The notes beneath the pieces were generated by a model, which was given only the letters and a program-made list of their open reading frames with translations, was not told the DNA's origin and did no database searches. Positions 42,834-50,789 of a stretch of 64,000 nucleotides of DNA are shown here, in pieces (within the stretch, counting starts at the first letter, position 1; each line of letters starts with the position of its first letter). The stretch comes from an uncultured Ruminococcus sp. (GTDB lineage: Bacteria > Bacillota > Clostridia > Lachnospirales > Lachnospiraceae). The DNA lies in contig FMEL01000001.1 of NCBI GenBank assembly GCA_900066355.1, positions 247,166 to 311,165 on the forward strand. The letters run 5' to 3'. Position numbers and translations under genes: made by a program.

Positions 42834-45031
42834 ATCCTGATCTGATCCAGTTCTTTCATCCATAATGTCGCGCACGCATCACTTGGCATACGTAGATCTC
42901 CTCTCGGAGATACGGCAACGCTTCCGACTTTCGGTCCATCCGGCAGACAAGAACGTTTAAACTGCTGCATGAAAAATCTGCGATAGAATGTCTTAAGCCA
43001 TTTCAGAATCGTCTCATCATCATATTCTCCTGCAAAGGCATTCTGCGCCAGACGGAAGATTTTTTTCGGCGGGAATGTCCAGCGGAGCATATAATATAAG
43101 AAAAAGTCGTGCAGTTCATACGGTCCTACCAGGTCTTCTGTCTTCTGTGAGATCACACCATCCTTCGGTGGCAGAAGTTCCGGACTTACCGGAGTATCCA
43201 GAATATCCAGAAGAATCTCTGCAAGTTTCTGATCTTCGCAGGTATCTGCATAATATCTTACCAGATGACGTACCAGCGTCTTCGGCACGGAACTGTTGAC
43301 TGCATACATGGACATATGATCACCATTATAAGTTGCCCACCCAAGTGCCAGTTCGGAAAGGTCTCCTGTTCCAATGACAATACCACCGGACTGGTTTGCA
43401 ATATCCATCAGGATCTGCGTACGTTCCCTTGCCTGTCCGTTCTCATAAGTGACATCATGTACTTTTGGATTGTGTCCGATATCACGGAAATGCAGGTTGA
43501 CCGCTTCACGGATATTGACTTCTTTCAGAGTTGCCCCCAGACATTCGCTTAACTGGCAGGCATTGTTATAGGTACGGTCAGTCGTTCCGAAGCATGGCAT
43601 TGTAACAGCCGTGATCTTGCTTCTGTCCATACCAAGCATATCAAATGCACGTACGGTCACAAGAAGTGCCAGCGTGGAGTCCAGTCCACCGGACAGACCG
43701 ATCACCGCATTCTGGCAGTGAATATGTGCAAGACGTTTCTTAAGTCCCATTGCCTGAATATTCAGAATTTCGTCGCAGCGGCGCTCTCTTTCTTCTTTGA
43801 TTCCCGGTACAAACGGTCTGGAATCAAATTTACGGGTAAGAACTGTCTCTGTATTTTCCAGGGTAAACGGTGCTTCGTTATAACTGATGTCCTTCCCTTC
43901 CGGTGCCAGATCCGGCGCAAACTGACAGGTTGTCATTCTTCTTCGTTCATTATCCAGACGGTGGATATCAAGATCTGCATAGATTACACCATTTGCGAAT
44001 CTTCGGCTCTCAGCAAGAATCGAACCGTTTTCCGCAATCAGATTGTGACCGCCGTAAACGACGTCCTGTGTGGATTCACCTTCTCCCGCAGTTGCATAAA
44101 TATAGCCACAGAGAAGTCTTGCAGACTGCGCACTCACAAGGCTCTTACGGTAAGAATCCTTACCGACAACTTCATCACTCGCGGACAGATTGACTATCAG
44201 ATTTGCACCATGGAATGCATGTGCAACGCTCGGCGGATTTGGTACCCAGAGATCTTCACAGATTTCTGCTGCAATCTGCAGCTTCGGCATATCCTCGCAT
44301 GTAAAGATCGTATTTGGAGAGATCCAGATATCTTCCTCATAAAGCTCGTCCTCGAAATCCTCATCATCGAAATCCAGGTCGTCAAAATCCTCGTCCTCGA
44401 AATCCTCATCATCGAAGTCCTCGTCATCGAAATCTTCATCATCGAAGTCCTCGTCCTCGAAATCTTCATCATCAATTTCTTCATCATCAATTTCTTCATC
44501 ATCAATTTCTTCGAGTTCTTCAAACTCATCAAAAGATGCCATCTCAATGTCAAATTCCACGTCATCAAAATCGCTGTCATACCGTTCTTTGTATGCTTCG
44601 CGGTCAATGTGCACCGTGCCGTCGACATGCTCTCCTGAAGTAAAATATCTTGCCTCATAAAACTCATTATAATTTGGCAGATACGTCTTCGGTACAAACC
44701 CAAGGATTTCACCGTGATTGAGTCCTGCTGCCACATTATAAAGCTTACCATTGTATTCCAGAGGGAGTCCGACAAAGATCAGTGCGTCCACCTCTTTTGT
44801 TTCTTCTGCAATACGGACAAGCTGAACTTTCGCCTCTTCCAGAAGATTCTCCTGCCAGAACAGATCTCCACAGGTATATGCAGTGATACAAAGTTCCGGA
44901 AATACCATAACCTTTGCACCCTGTTCTTCCATCTCATGGATCATACGGATGATTTCTGTTGCATTATATTCGCAGTCAGCCACACGGACATCCGGTGTAG
45001 CGGCAGCTACCTTGATAAAACCGTCTTTCAC
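42830..45031 (-). CDS. nadE: glutamine-dependent NAD+ synthase with acidic repeat insert
   Basis: NadE converts deamido-NAD to NAD using ATP and ammonia from its own glutaminase domain. The 733-residue protein has the nitrilase-type triad Glu46 (VFPELC), Lys115 (PKTYLP) and Cys258 (EICEDLW), and the PPi loop SGGLDSTLAL in the synthetase half. Between residues about 143 and 235 it carries a low-complexity Asp/Glu/Phe insert, including a run of FDDED-type repeats, that normal family members of about 640 residues lack. It follows hslO with a 12-nt gap. Confidence 0.92.
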   Translation of the reverse strand: MKDGFIKVAAATPDVRVADCEYNATEIIRMIHEMEEQGAKVMVFPELCITAYTCGDLFWQENLLEEAKVQLVRIAEETKEVDALIFVGLPLEYNGKLYNVAAGLNHGEILGFVPKTYLPNYNEFYEARYFTSGEHVDGTVHIDREAYKERYDSDFDDVEFDIEMASFDEFEELEEIDDEEIDDEEIDDEDFEDEDFDDEDFDDEDFDDEDFEDEDFDDLDFDDEDFEDELYEEDIWISPNTIFTCEDMPKLQIAAEICEDLWVPNPPSVAHAFHGANLIVNLSASDEVVGKDSYRKSLVSAQSARLLCGYIYATAGEGESTQDVVYGGHNLIAENGSILAESRRFANGVIYADLDIHRLDNERRRMTTCQFAPDLAPEGKDISYNEAPFTLENTETVLTRKFDSRPFVPGIKEERERRCDEILNIQAMGLKKRLAHIHCQNAVIGLSGGLDSTLALLVTVRAFDMLGMDRSKITAVTMPCFGTTDRTYNNACQLSECLGATLKEVNIREAVNLHFRDIGHNPKVHDVTYENGQARERTQILMDIANQSGGIVIGTGDLSELALGWATYNGDHMSMYAVNSSVPKTLVRHLVRYYADTCEDQKLAEILLDILDTPVSPELLPPKDGVISQKTEDLVGPYELHDFFLYYMLRWTFPPKKIFRLAQNAFAGEYDDETILKWLKTFYRRFFMQQFKRSCLPDGPKVGSVAVSPRGDLRMPSDACATLWMKELDQIRI
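44342..44506 (-). repeat. in-frame acidic tandem repeat inside nadE
   Basis: The stretch encodes residues 176-230 and consists of about eleven tandem copies of a 15-base unit coding IDDEE, FDDED or FEDED. Synonymous differences between units are visible (GAT/GAC, GAA/GAG). It lies between the glutaminase Lys and Cys residues. Confidence 0.85.
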
Positions 45032-45043
45032 AGCTTTTTCCTC

Positions 45044-45922
45044 CTATTTGCACTTTCTGAGAATTTCTTTTAACTCCTCTACACTGAAGATATAATTTTT
45101 ATTACAGAAATGACAGTTCAGTTCTACTTCTTTGCCTTCCTGAATCAGTTCATTTAGTTCTTTACGTCCGATGCTGATCAGCGCACGCTCTACACGGCTC
45201 TTGCTGCAGTTACAGTAAAATTCTGTCGGGATCGTATCGTTGATTTCAATATCAAAACCATCAAGTACCTGTTCCAGAAGGCTCTCCGGTGTATGGCCCT
45301 GCTCCAGAAGTGTCGTTACGGACTGGATCTTCTGTACATTTTCTTCAAGTTTTGCGATCGTTTCTTCTTCTGCAAACGGCATAACCTGTACGATAAAGCC
45401 GCCAGCCTGACGTACGGTATTATCTTTGTTCATCAGAACGCCGAGTCCTACTGCTGACGGCACCTGCTCACTCGCTGCAAAATAATAAGTAAGATCCTCT
45501 GCAATCTCTCCTGTCTGTAATGCGACCTGACCGACATACGGCTCTTTCAGTCCCATATCCTTAATGACCTGAAGAAAACCATTGCCGACAGCACCAGATA
45601 CATCCAGTTTGCCTTTCGCATTTGCCGGGATAATTACTTCCGGATTTCCCACATACCCCTTGACACGTCCTTTAGAATCTGCAGTAACGGTAATTCCCTG
45701 AATCAGTCCGTCACCTTTTACCTGCAGTGTCAGGATGTCTTTGTCTCCCTTCATCATCACACCCATCATAGAACCGGCTGTGAGAAGACGTCCCAGCGCG
45801 GCAGTTGCCACCGGACTTGTGTTGTGATCCTGTCTTGCAGTCTCCACGGTTTCTGTTGTAACTGCTGCAAACGCACGGATCTGGCTGTCCGCAGCAATCG
45901 CTCTTACTATATAATCTTTCAT
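45044..45922 (-). CDS. hslO: 33 kDa redox-regulated chaperone Hsp33
   Basis: Hsp33 is a cytosolic holdase switched on by oxidation of its zinc centre. The 292-residue protein has the catalytic core (YIVRAIAADSQIRAFA at start, SRGRVKGYVGNP-like segment SKGRVKGYVGNP) and the C-terminal zinc cysteines CNC and CHFC (near residues 233-270). Length and cysteine pattern are canonical. It is separated from nadE by 12 nt. Confidence 0.96.
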   Translation of the reverse strand: MKDYIVRAIAADSQIRAFAAVTTETVETARQDHNTSPVATAALGRLLTAGSMMGVMMKGDKDILTLQVKGDGLIQGITVTADSKGRVKGYVGNPEVIIPANAKGKLDVSGAVGNGFLQVIKDMGLKEPYVGQVALQTGEIAEDLTYYFAASEQVPSAVGLGVLMNKDNTVRQAGGFIVQVMPFAEEETIAKLEENVQKIQSVTTLLEQGHTPESLLEQVLDGFDIEINDTIPTEFYCNCSKSRVERALISIGRKELNELIQEGKEVELNCHFCNKNYIFSVEELKEILRKCK

Positions 45923-45940
45923 ATTCTTTCTGTACCTCTT

Positions 45941-46699
45941 TTATTTATTTTTTCCTTTTTCCCTTGCAACAAAAAACATTCTCTCGCTGTCCTTCGTAGC
46001 AGGTTCCATCGTATACGCATCATAAACCGCCAGAAGATCCATACCTGCTTCTTTTATCAGTGATTCGATTTCTTTCTGCGGATAGGCTTTCTGGCAGTGG
46101 ACTTCCTCGCATTTTTCATACAGGCCATCCTCTCTCGGAAGAAAAACAGCAAGCTCATAATAATTCAGGCCTTCTTCTTCATCAAAACTGTTGTCCCAGA
46201 TGAAGCTGCCCTCCTCACGGTTCTCGGCAATTGTCGTATCACCCATAAGGTCTCTGTACTTATGTACGGTATTCATATCAAAGAGAAAAATACCTTCCGG
46301 ATCCAGATAGTTATTTACCAGACGAAATACCTGAAGAAGTTCTTCTCTCTCCGTGATATAATTCAGGCTGTCACACACACTGACTACCGCACGTACCGTA
46401 CCATATAATTCAAATTCCTGCATATCCTGTAAAAGATAGAGAATATCCTGCCCGGATTCTACTCTCTTTTCCATTGCCTCTGCAAGCATTTCCTCGGAAT
46501 TGTCCACACCAATCATATCATAACCCCGATCTGCAAGCAATCCCGTCATTGTACCTGTACCACATCCAAGTTCCAGGACGAGTCCGTCTGTAATTCCGTA
46601 TTCTTTCAGGCGGTCTGTAACATAGTCTGCCCATCCTTCGTAATCAATATTGTCCATGAACAGATCATAGACCTGCGCAAATTTACTGTATGCTTCCAT
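45941..46699 (-). CDS. class I SAM-dependent methyltransferase
   Basis: The 252-residue protein has the SAM motif I LVLELGCGTGTMTGLLADRG (residues about 40-59), the Asp-containing motif II (GVDNSEEMLAEA) and the segment VVSVCDSLNYI. It resembles small-molecule or tRNA uridine methyltransferases of unassigned substrate. The ATG at 46699 follows a GAGAGGA element; a longer in-frame reading runs into the lipoprotein gene and is not used. It lies behind a terminator and before hslO, probably from a weak or readthrough promoter. Confidence 0.85.
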   Translation of the reverse strand: MEAYSKFAQVYDLFMDNIDYEGWADYVTDRLKEYGITDGLVLELGCGTGTMTGLLADRGYDMIGVDNSEEMLAEAMEKRVESGQDILYLLQDMQEFELYGTVRAVVSVCDSLNYITEREELLQVFRLVNNYLDPEGIFLFDMNTVHKYRDLMGDTTIAENREEGSFIWDNSFDEEEGLNYYELAVFLPREDGLYEKCEEVHCQKAYPQKEIESLIKEAGMDLLAVYDAYTMEPATKDSERMFFVAREKGKNK

Positions 46700-46721
46700 T
46701 TTCTTCCTCTCTCCTGCTGGT

Positions 46722-46749
46722 AAAAAAGGCAGATGATCTCTCACCTGCC
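46722..46749 (-). terminator. terminator between the lipoprotein and methyltransferase genes
   Basis: 46741-46749 pairs with 46728-46736 (9 bp, one wobble, TCTC-type loop) on the minus strand and six Ts follow (46722-46727). It lies 24 nt after the lipoprotein stop and immediately before the methyltransferase ribosome-binding site. Confidence 0.75.
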
Positions 46750-46772
46750 TCTTTTGTGTCTTTGTTATCCTT

Positions 46773-47864
46773 TTACTGAACAGGCATATAATATACGTCT
46801 GCCGCTTCTCCGTGCCAGTAATAGCTGTTGCCGTCTGCATCATATGCATCCTGTTCATCAGCGAAGCTATAGGTATTGCCGTCAAAATCCACCCAGTTTC
46901 CGTTACCGTCCGGCTGAATAACGAGTGGATGTCCGTCAGAATTGCGGTAGATGGTTCTTGTCTCATCGGTGTTGGAAAGCTGCTCATCTGTAAATCCACC
47001 GGAATTCGTGGATGTGTCTGTAGAAGCAGTTCCATTATCTGCAGCCTGTGAAGCATCGTTCGAACTTCCATCGGCAGTTGTTCCGTCAGTGGAAGCGGAT
47101 GCATCTGTATTTCCTGCGTTATCAGAAGCTGCTGCACCAGAATTGTCTGCTGCGTTGTCTGTGGAGCTGTTATCTGCTGCCGGAGCCGCCGCCTGCTTCG
47201 GTGCTGCTTCTTTCAGTGAAGAATCTCCCAGAATCTGGAAGGAAGCGACTGCTGCCTTGATAGAATCCAGTGCATCTTCGCTCTTTACAGAAGCTTCGAT
47301 ATTATAATATTCGGTATCGTTGGCAAATACTTTGTGAACCACATAAAGGTCTCCGCCACTCTTATCTGTATTCAGCATTTTGGTTGTGTAGCTGTATACA
47401 CCAATTCCGTTGACATCATTGGATGTATAATCCTGAATTTCAAAATCAGTGCCGTTTACTTTGTCACCATCTGCCTGATCAAGTGAAACTGCCATATCCT
47501 GTGTGCTCGGGATCACGGTAGAAGCCATGGTATCCTCACCCTGTCCGTGCAGGATCAGAATGTTTCCGACATTCGGAGACTCAAAGCTTACCATATCTGT
47601 CTCGTCTGTCTTATTGGCCCATGTGGCATCCGGAAGGTTGATCGCGATTGACTTATCTGCGGATGTATAAGTTGTGCTCTGTACATTCGGTGCGATTGTC
47701 GGTTCTATAGTCGGAGCCGGTGTTGCAGTCGCTTCTGCTGTCGGTGTCACGGCTACAGCCGGAGTGTCTTCTTTTTTATCATTACCGCCAAAGCTACATG
47801 CAGACATCAGTACAGATGCCGTTATCACCATTGCTGTCATTGCAAGTAATTTTTTATTCTTCAT
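46773..47864 (-). CDS. lipoprotein with threonine/alanine-rich linker
   Basis: The 363-residue protein has a lipobox (LMSAC, Cys23) after a short signal peptide, a PT-rich spacer, an exposed domain of about 160 residues (YTSADKSIAINLPDATW to about residue 215), a 90-residue Ser/Ala/Asp/Asn/Gly-rich linker, and a small C-terminal domain with a repeated DG-x2-Y pattern (GNWVDFDGNTYSFADEQ). It is probably attached to the outer face of the membrane. No known family was recognised. It has its own promoter and terminator. Confidence 0.8.
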   Translation of the reverse strand: MKNKKLLAMTAMVITASVLMSACSFGGNDKKEDTPAVAVTPTAEATATPAPTIEPTIAPNVQSTTYTSADKSIAINLPDATWANKTDETDMVSFESPNVGNILILHGQGEDTMASTVIPSTQDMAVSLDQADGDKVNGTDFEIQDYTSNDVNGIGVYSYTTKMLNTDKSGGDLYVVHKVFANDTEYYNIEASVKSEDALDSIKAAVASFQILGDSSLKEAAPKQAAAPAADNSSTDNAADNSGAAASDNAGNTDASASTDGTTADGSSNDASQAADNGTASTDTSTNSGGFTDEQLSNTDETRTIYRNSDGHPLVIQPDGNGNWVDFDGNTYSFADEQDAYDADGNSYYWHGEAADVYYMPVQ

Positions 47865-47917
47865 AATAACATTCTCCTTATAAAATGATAATGTTTATAC
47901 TCTTTCCCTCGTGCTAT

Positions 47918-47946
47918 ATTTTACAGTTATATCCCATCAGTGTCAA
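47918..47946 (-). promoter_or_regulatory. sigma-A promoter of the lipoprotein gene
   Basis: TTGACA (47941-47946), 17-nt spacer and TAAAAT (47918-47923) on the minus strand, in the gap after helD. Confidence 0.75.
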
Positions 47947-47972
47947 TGAAAAACCGTATAGTTTGGCAAAGC

Positions 47973-50036
47973 TTACTTTGAAGTATCCGTTATATACATA
48001 TGCAGTTCATGCAGTGCTCTCGTCGCTGTAATATACTTTGCCTGGCATTGAAGACCGCTTTCTCTGTCCTCTTCAAATATGCCAAATACCTGATCGAATT
48101 CCAGACCTTTTGCAAGATAAAAAGTCGTCACAGTCAGTCCTTTCTTAAAACTCTGGCTGTCGCGGTTCATGTAGCAGAGCTGGTTTTCTGCCTCCGGGGC
48201 AATTTCTTTCAGTCTCTTTTCTATATAAAGGAAAGCGTGTTCTGCTTCCCTTTCTGTAAGAAAGATCAGAGCTTCTGTCTCAAACTCTTCCCGACGGTTC
48301 AGCCATTTTTCAAGAACAGTCTCAAGTGCTTCCTCTGTCGACGAAAATGTCCGCTCATCTACCGGCTCACCATGACGTTCGAACAGCTCCATATCCTCAA
48401 TTCCGGTAAGATGGTTCGCGTACTGTGCAACCTCCATCGTATTACGATAACTTCTGTTCATCACAATCTTGCGGATATCTTTCCCGAATATCTTCGGAAG
48501 AAATTTCAGCACATCCTGTGTCTCGTCTTCCATTGTCTGGGCCTTATCTCCCAGAATGGTCATCCTGCATGGAAACATTTTATGGATCAGCAGATACTGG
48601 ATCCATGAATAATCCTGCATCTCATCCACCACAACATGCTTGATCCCATGATGGTTTCGGCACTGGTACAGTGTGTACTTAAGATAAAGCACCGGATATA
48701 CATCTTCATATCGGAGGCGGCGCTTCTCAATCTGGCAGTGTGGAAGCGGCCGGTATCCTTCTTTCTCAAGAAAACGGCTGTACAGCACATAACAGTCTCT
48801 TGTCTCGTACATGCTTCTGAAGCATTCCATTACTTCTTCACGTTCTTCATCAGAAAGATCTCTGTCTCTCAGTGTCTCCACCTGGTCAATAAAATATTCT
48901 GCGACAGAATGCATTCTGGAAAGAAGCGGTACATCCAGAAATTTAAAATAAAACAGATCAATAATCTCTTTTTCGCTCAATGTGCAGCCTCTGTATTCCA
49001 CATCACGGAAATTCATCAGCTCGTCTTCCAGTCTGAGGACAAAACCATCCAGCTTCGAAACAAATTCCGGTGACTGTTTCTCCCGACAAATATCCTGTAT
49101 CTTCGGATTAAGTACTGTATGCTCAATCTGATCATAACGGTCTTCGCAGTCACCGACAATATCCTTTAGTTCTCTGTATGCAAACAGGTCAAAGCTCATC
49201 TCACGGATATTCTCCTCTCCCAGTTCCGGAAGGATATGTGAAATGTAATCTGCAAAGACTCCGTTCGGTGACAGGATCAGTACATTCGATGATTTCAGGT
49301 TTTCTCTGTCATGATACAGAAGATAGGCAATTCTGTGCAGGGCTACAGATGTCTTACCGCTTCCTGCCGCTCCCTGAATCACCATGATCTTGTCTTTGGT
49401 ATTGCGGATGATCTCATTTTGCTCTTTCTGAATCGTCCGGACGATATTTTTGAGCTGTACTTCTCCGTTGCTTCCAAGCTCTGCTCCGAGAATTTCGTCG
49501 TCTATCTTGACATCGCTTTCAAATTCATAGAGCATCTTGCCTTTACGGATCTTGTACTGCCATTTTGAAGTCACTTCACCTTCAAAAATTCCTGACGGTG
49601 CCTCATAAGACGCCGAACCTTTATCGTAATCATAAAAAAGTCCGCTCACCGGTGCTCTCCAGTCATACACAAGCGGAAGGCTTCCCGCACTCTCGGAGAG
49701 ATTGCCGATTCCGATATAAAAGGTCTCTGCCTCCTCATCTCCGTCATACCGGAAATCCACTCTGCCGAAGAATGGCGAGTCCTGCATCTTTTTGAAGCGT
49801 TTGCGAAGGCGGAACTGCTCTTCGTTAGCATTCATCTGGCGGAAAAGTGCCTGCTGATTATCATAATCCTCATATCCGTACTGATCCATCTCGGTATAGT
49901 TTTCCCAGTAGTATTCATGCATGTCCTCGATTTCTTTCTCTCCTTCGAGAATTGCCGCATCTGCCTGGGCAAGACGGTCATTCAGACATTTCAATACATA
50001 TTGCAGATATTCCCTGCCGTTTTTTATATTTTCCAT
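47973..50036 (-). CDS. helD: HelD-like RNA polymerase-associated helicase
   Basis: HelD proteins are UvrD-like ATPases that pull stalled RNA polymerase off DNA and recycle it. The protein of about 687 residues has the N-terminal antiparallel coiled-coil-like arm (residues 1-90), Walker A QGAAGSGKTSVALHR, Walker B VVDEMQDYSW and the C-terminal motif ITATRALHELH. Two starts are possible: GTG 50048 (element only 2 nt away) or ATG 50036 (14 nt away); I chose the ATG, with low certainty. UvrD/Rep is a less likely alternative because the 1A insert pattern is HelD-type. Confidence 0.8.
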   Translation of the reverse strand: MENIKNGREYLQYVLKCLNDRLAQADAAILEGEKEIEDMHEYYWENYTEMDQYGYEDYDNQQALFRQMNANEEQFRLRKRFKKMQDSPFFGRVDFRYDGDEEAETFYIGIGNLSESAGSLPLVYDWRAPVSGLFYDYDKGSASYEAPSGIFEGEVTSKWQYKIRKGKMLYEFESDVKIDDEILGAELGSNGEVQLKNIVRTIQKEQNEIIRNTKDKIMVIQGAAGSGKTSVALHRIAYLLYHDRENLKSSNVLILSPNGVFADYISHILPELGEENIREMSFDLFAYRELKDIVGDCEDRYDQIEHTVLNPKIQDICREKQSPEFVSKLDGFVLRLEDELMNFRDVEYRGCTLSEKEIIDLFYFKFLDVPLLSRMHSVAEYFIDQVETLRDRDLSDEEREEVMECFRSMYETRDCYVLYSRFLEKEGYRPLPHCQIEKRRLRYEDVYPVLYLKYTLYQCRNHHGIKHVVVDEMQDYSWIQYLLIHKMFPCRMTILGDKAQTMEDETQDVLKFLPKIFGKDIRKIVMNRSYRNTMEVAQYANHLTGIEDMELFERHGEPVDERTFSSTEEALETVLEKWLNRREEFETEALIFLTEREAEHAFLYIEKRLKEIAPEAENQLCYMNRDSQSFKKGLTVTTFYLAKGLEFDQVFGIFEEDRESGLQCQAKYITATRALHELHMYITDTSK

Positions 50037-50169
50037 GAAATTGATCACTGCTCCTCGTTGTCTTATGCAGGAAAATCATGTCGTATTGTTACATGATTTC
50101 TCCTATTTTATCATATAAAGTCTGCTCCTCTGTAAGCAGCTTGTTTCCTGTTTGTAACTGTGGCTTAAT

Positions 50170-50198
50170 ATTATACCGAAAAAAAGAGGTTATGACAA
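50170..50198 (-). promoter_or_regulatory. sigma-A promoter of helD at the edge of repeat copy 1
   Basis: TTGTCA (50193-50198), 17-nt spacer and TATAAT (50170-50175) on the minus strand. The spacer includes the T-run that ends the structured element, so element and promoter overlap. Confidence 0.7.
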
Positions 50199-50788
50199 GG
50201 ATAATAAATGAACTGATAAGAGTCTTCTCGGGATTATTAAAGACTTTCGGTCTGGAAACAGCTTCGGAATTTGGAAACACTACAGCTCTCTTCGCTCTGC
50301 TAAAAACATGGGGAAAAAGTGCACAACTCGCTAACGCTCAGACAATACACTTTTTCCCCATAACGCAGCTCTCGAGAGCTTAAGTGTTACCATAAATTCC
50401 TCCAGAGGTTCCCCGACCGAAAGTCTTTATATCCCGAGTCTCTCTTCTTCCCTCATTTATTATGCCGCGGGAGGCGGCGACCGGGAGGGGCAGGCTGGGA
50501 AAAAGAAAAACTCCCGTCAGGAATGCCCGTAATTATCATCTGTGTCTGTCTCGCCTGAAAAACTTCGTAGAGATTCTTGGTGTACAGGTTTTTGCGTTGA
50601 TGCAGAAAATGCTGCTGTCTGAGCATCTTTGATGCGAGTTCAGCATTTTCTGTATCGTTCTTAGCAAAGTTCTGTATACATAGAATCACAGAAGTTTTGA
50701 ATTGAGACATGCACAGATGATAATTCACGGGCTATCCTAACTGGAGTCCTTTTCTTTACATTCCCATCATCACCGGGAATTCTTTATC
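50176..50788 (-). ncRNA. candidate structured RNA / intergenic element, copy 1
   Basis: About 610 nt without a convincing protein gene. Domain B (50499-50788) opens with an ATTCCC/GGGAAT hairpin right after the ABC gene, then a long stem: 50743-50747/50510-50514, 50735-50738/50519-50522, 50727-50732/50525-50530 and 50712-50723/50533-50544, with internal hairpins. Domain A (50201-50463) is closed by 50453-50463/50201-50211, 50431-50438/50227-50234 and the 15-bp stem 50415-50429/50238-50252. A GC-rich variable linker joins them. The minus strand is favoured: wobbles pair there in domain A, a T-rich run follows the domain B stem, and the preceding gene is minus. It is a diverged copy of 55435-56082. 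Function unknown. Confidence 0.6.
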
Positions 50789-50789
50789 G

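Noticed and set aside
44342..44506. Possible CRISPR array
   Set aside because: Units are contiguous 15-mers in frame with nadE, with no spacers; it is a coding minisatellite.
44314..44643. Open frames on both strands across the nadE repeat
   Set aside because: Produced by the tandem repeat in other frames (Arg/His-rich or hydrophobic repeats); no start signals.
46700..47137. In-frame N-terminal extension of the methyltransferase into the lipoprotein gene
   Set aside because: Crosses a terminator and overlaps the lipoprotein in another frame; the start at 46699 has its own ribosome-binding site.
50453..50728. 91-codon minus-strand ORF within the structured element copy 1
   Set aside because: No plausible ribosome-binding site; not preserved in copy 2, where the frame is broken; base changes follow RNA pairing rather than codon positions.
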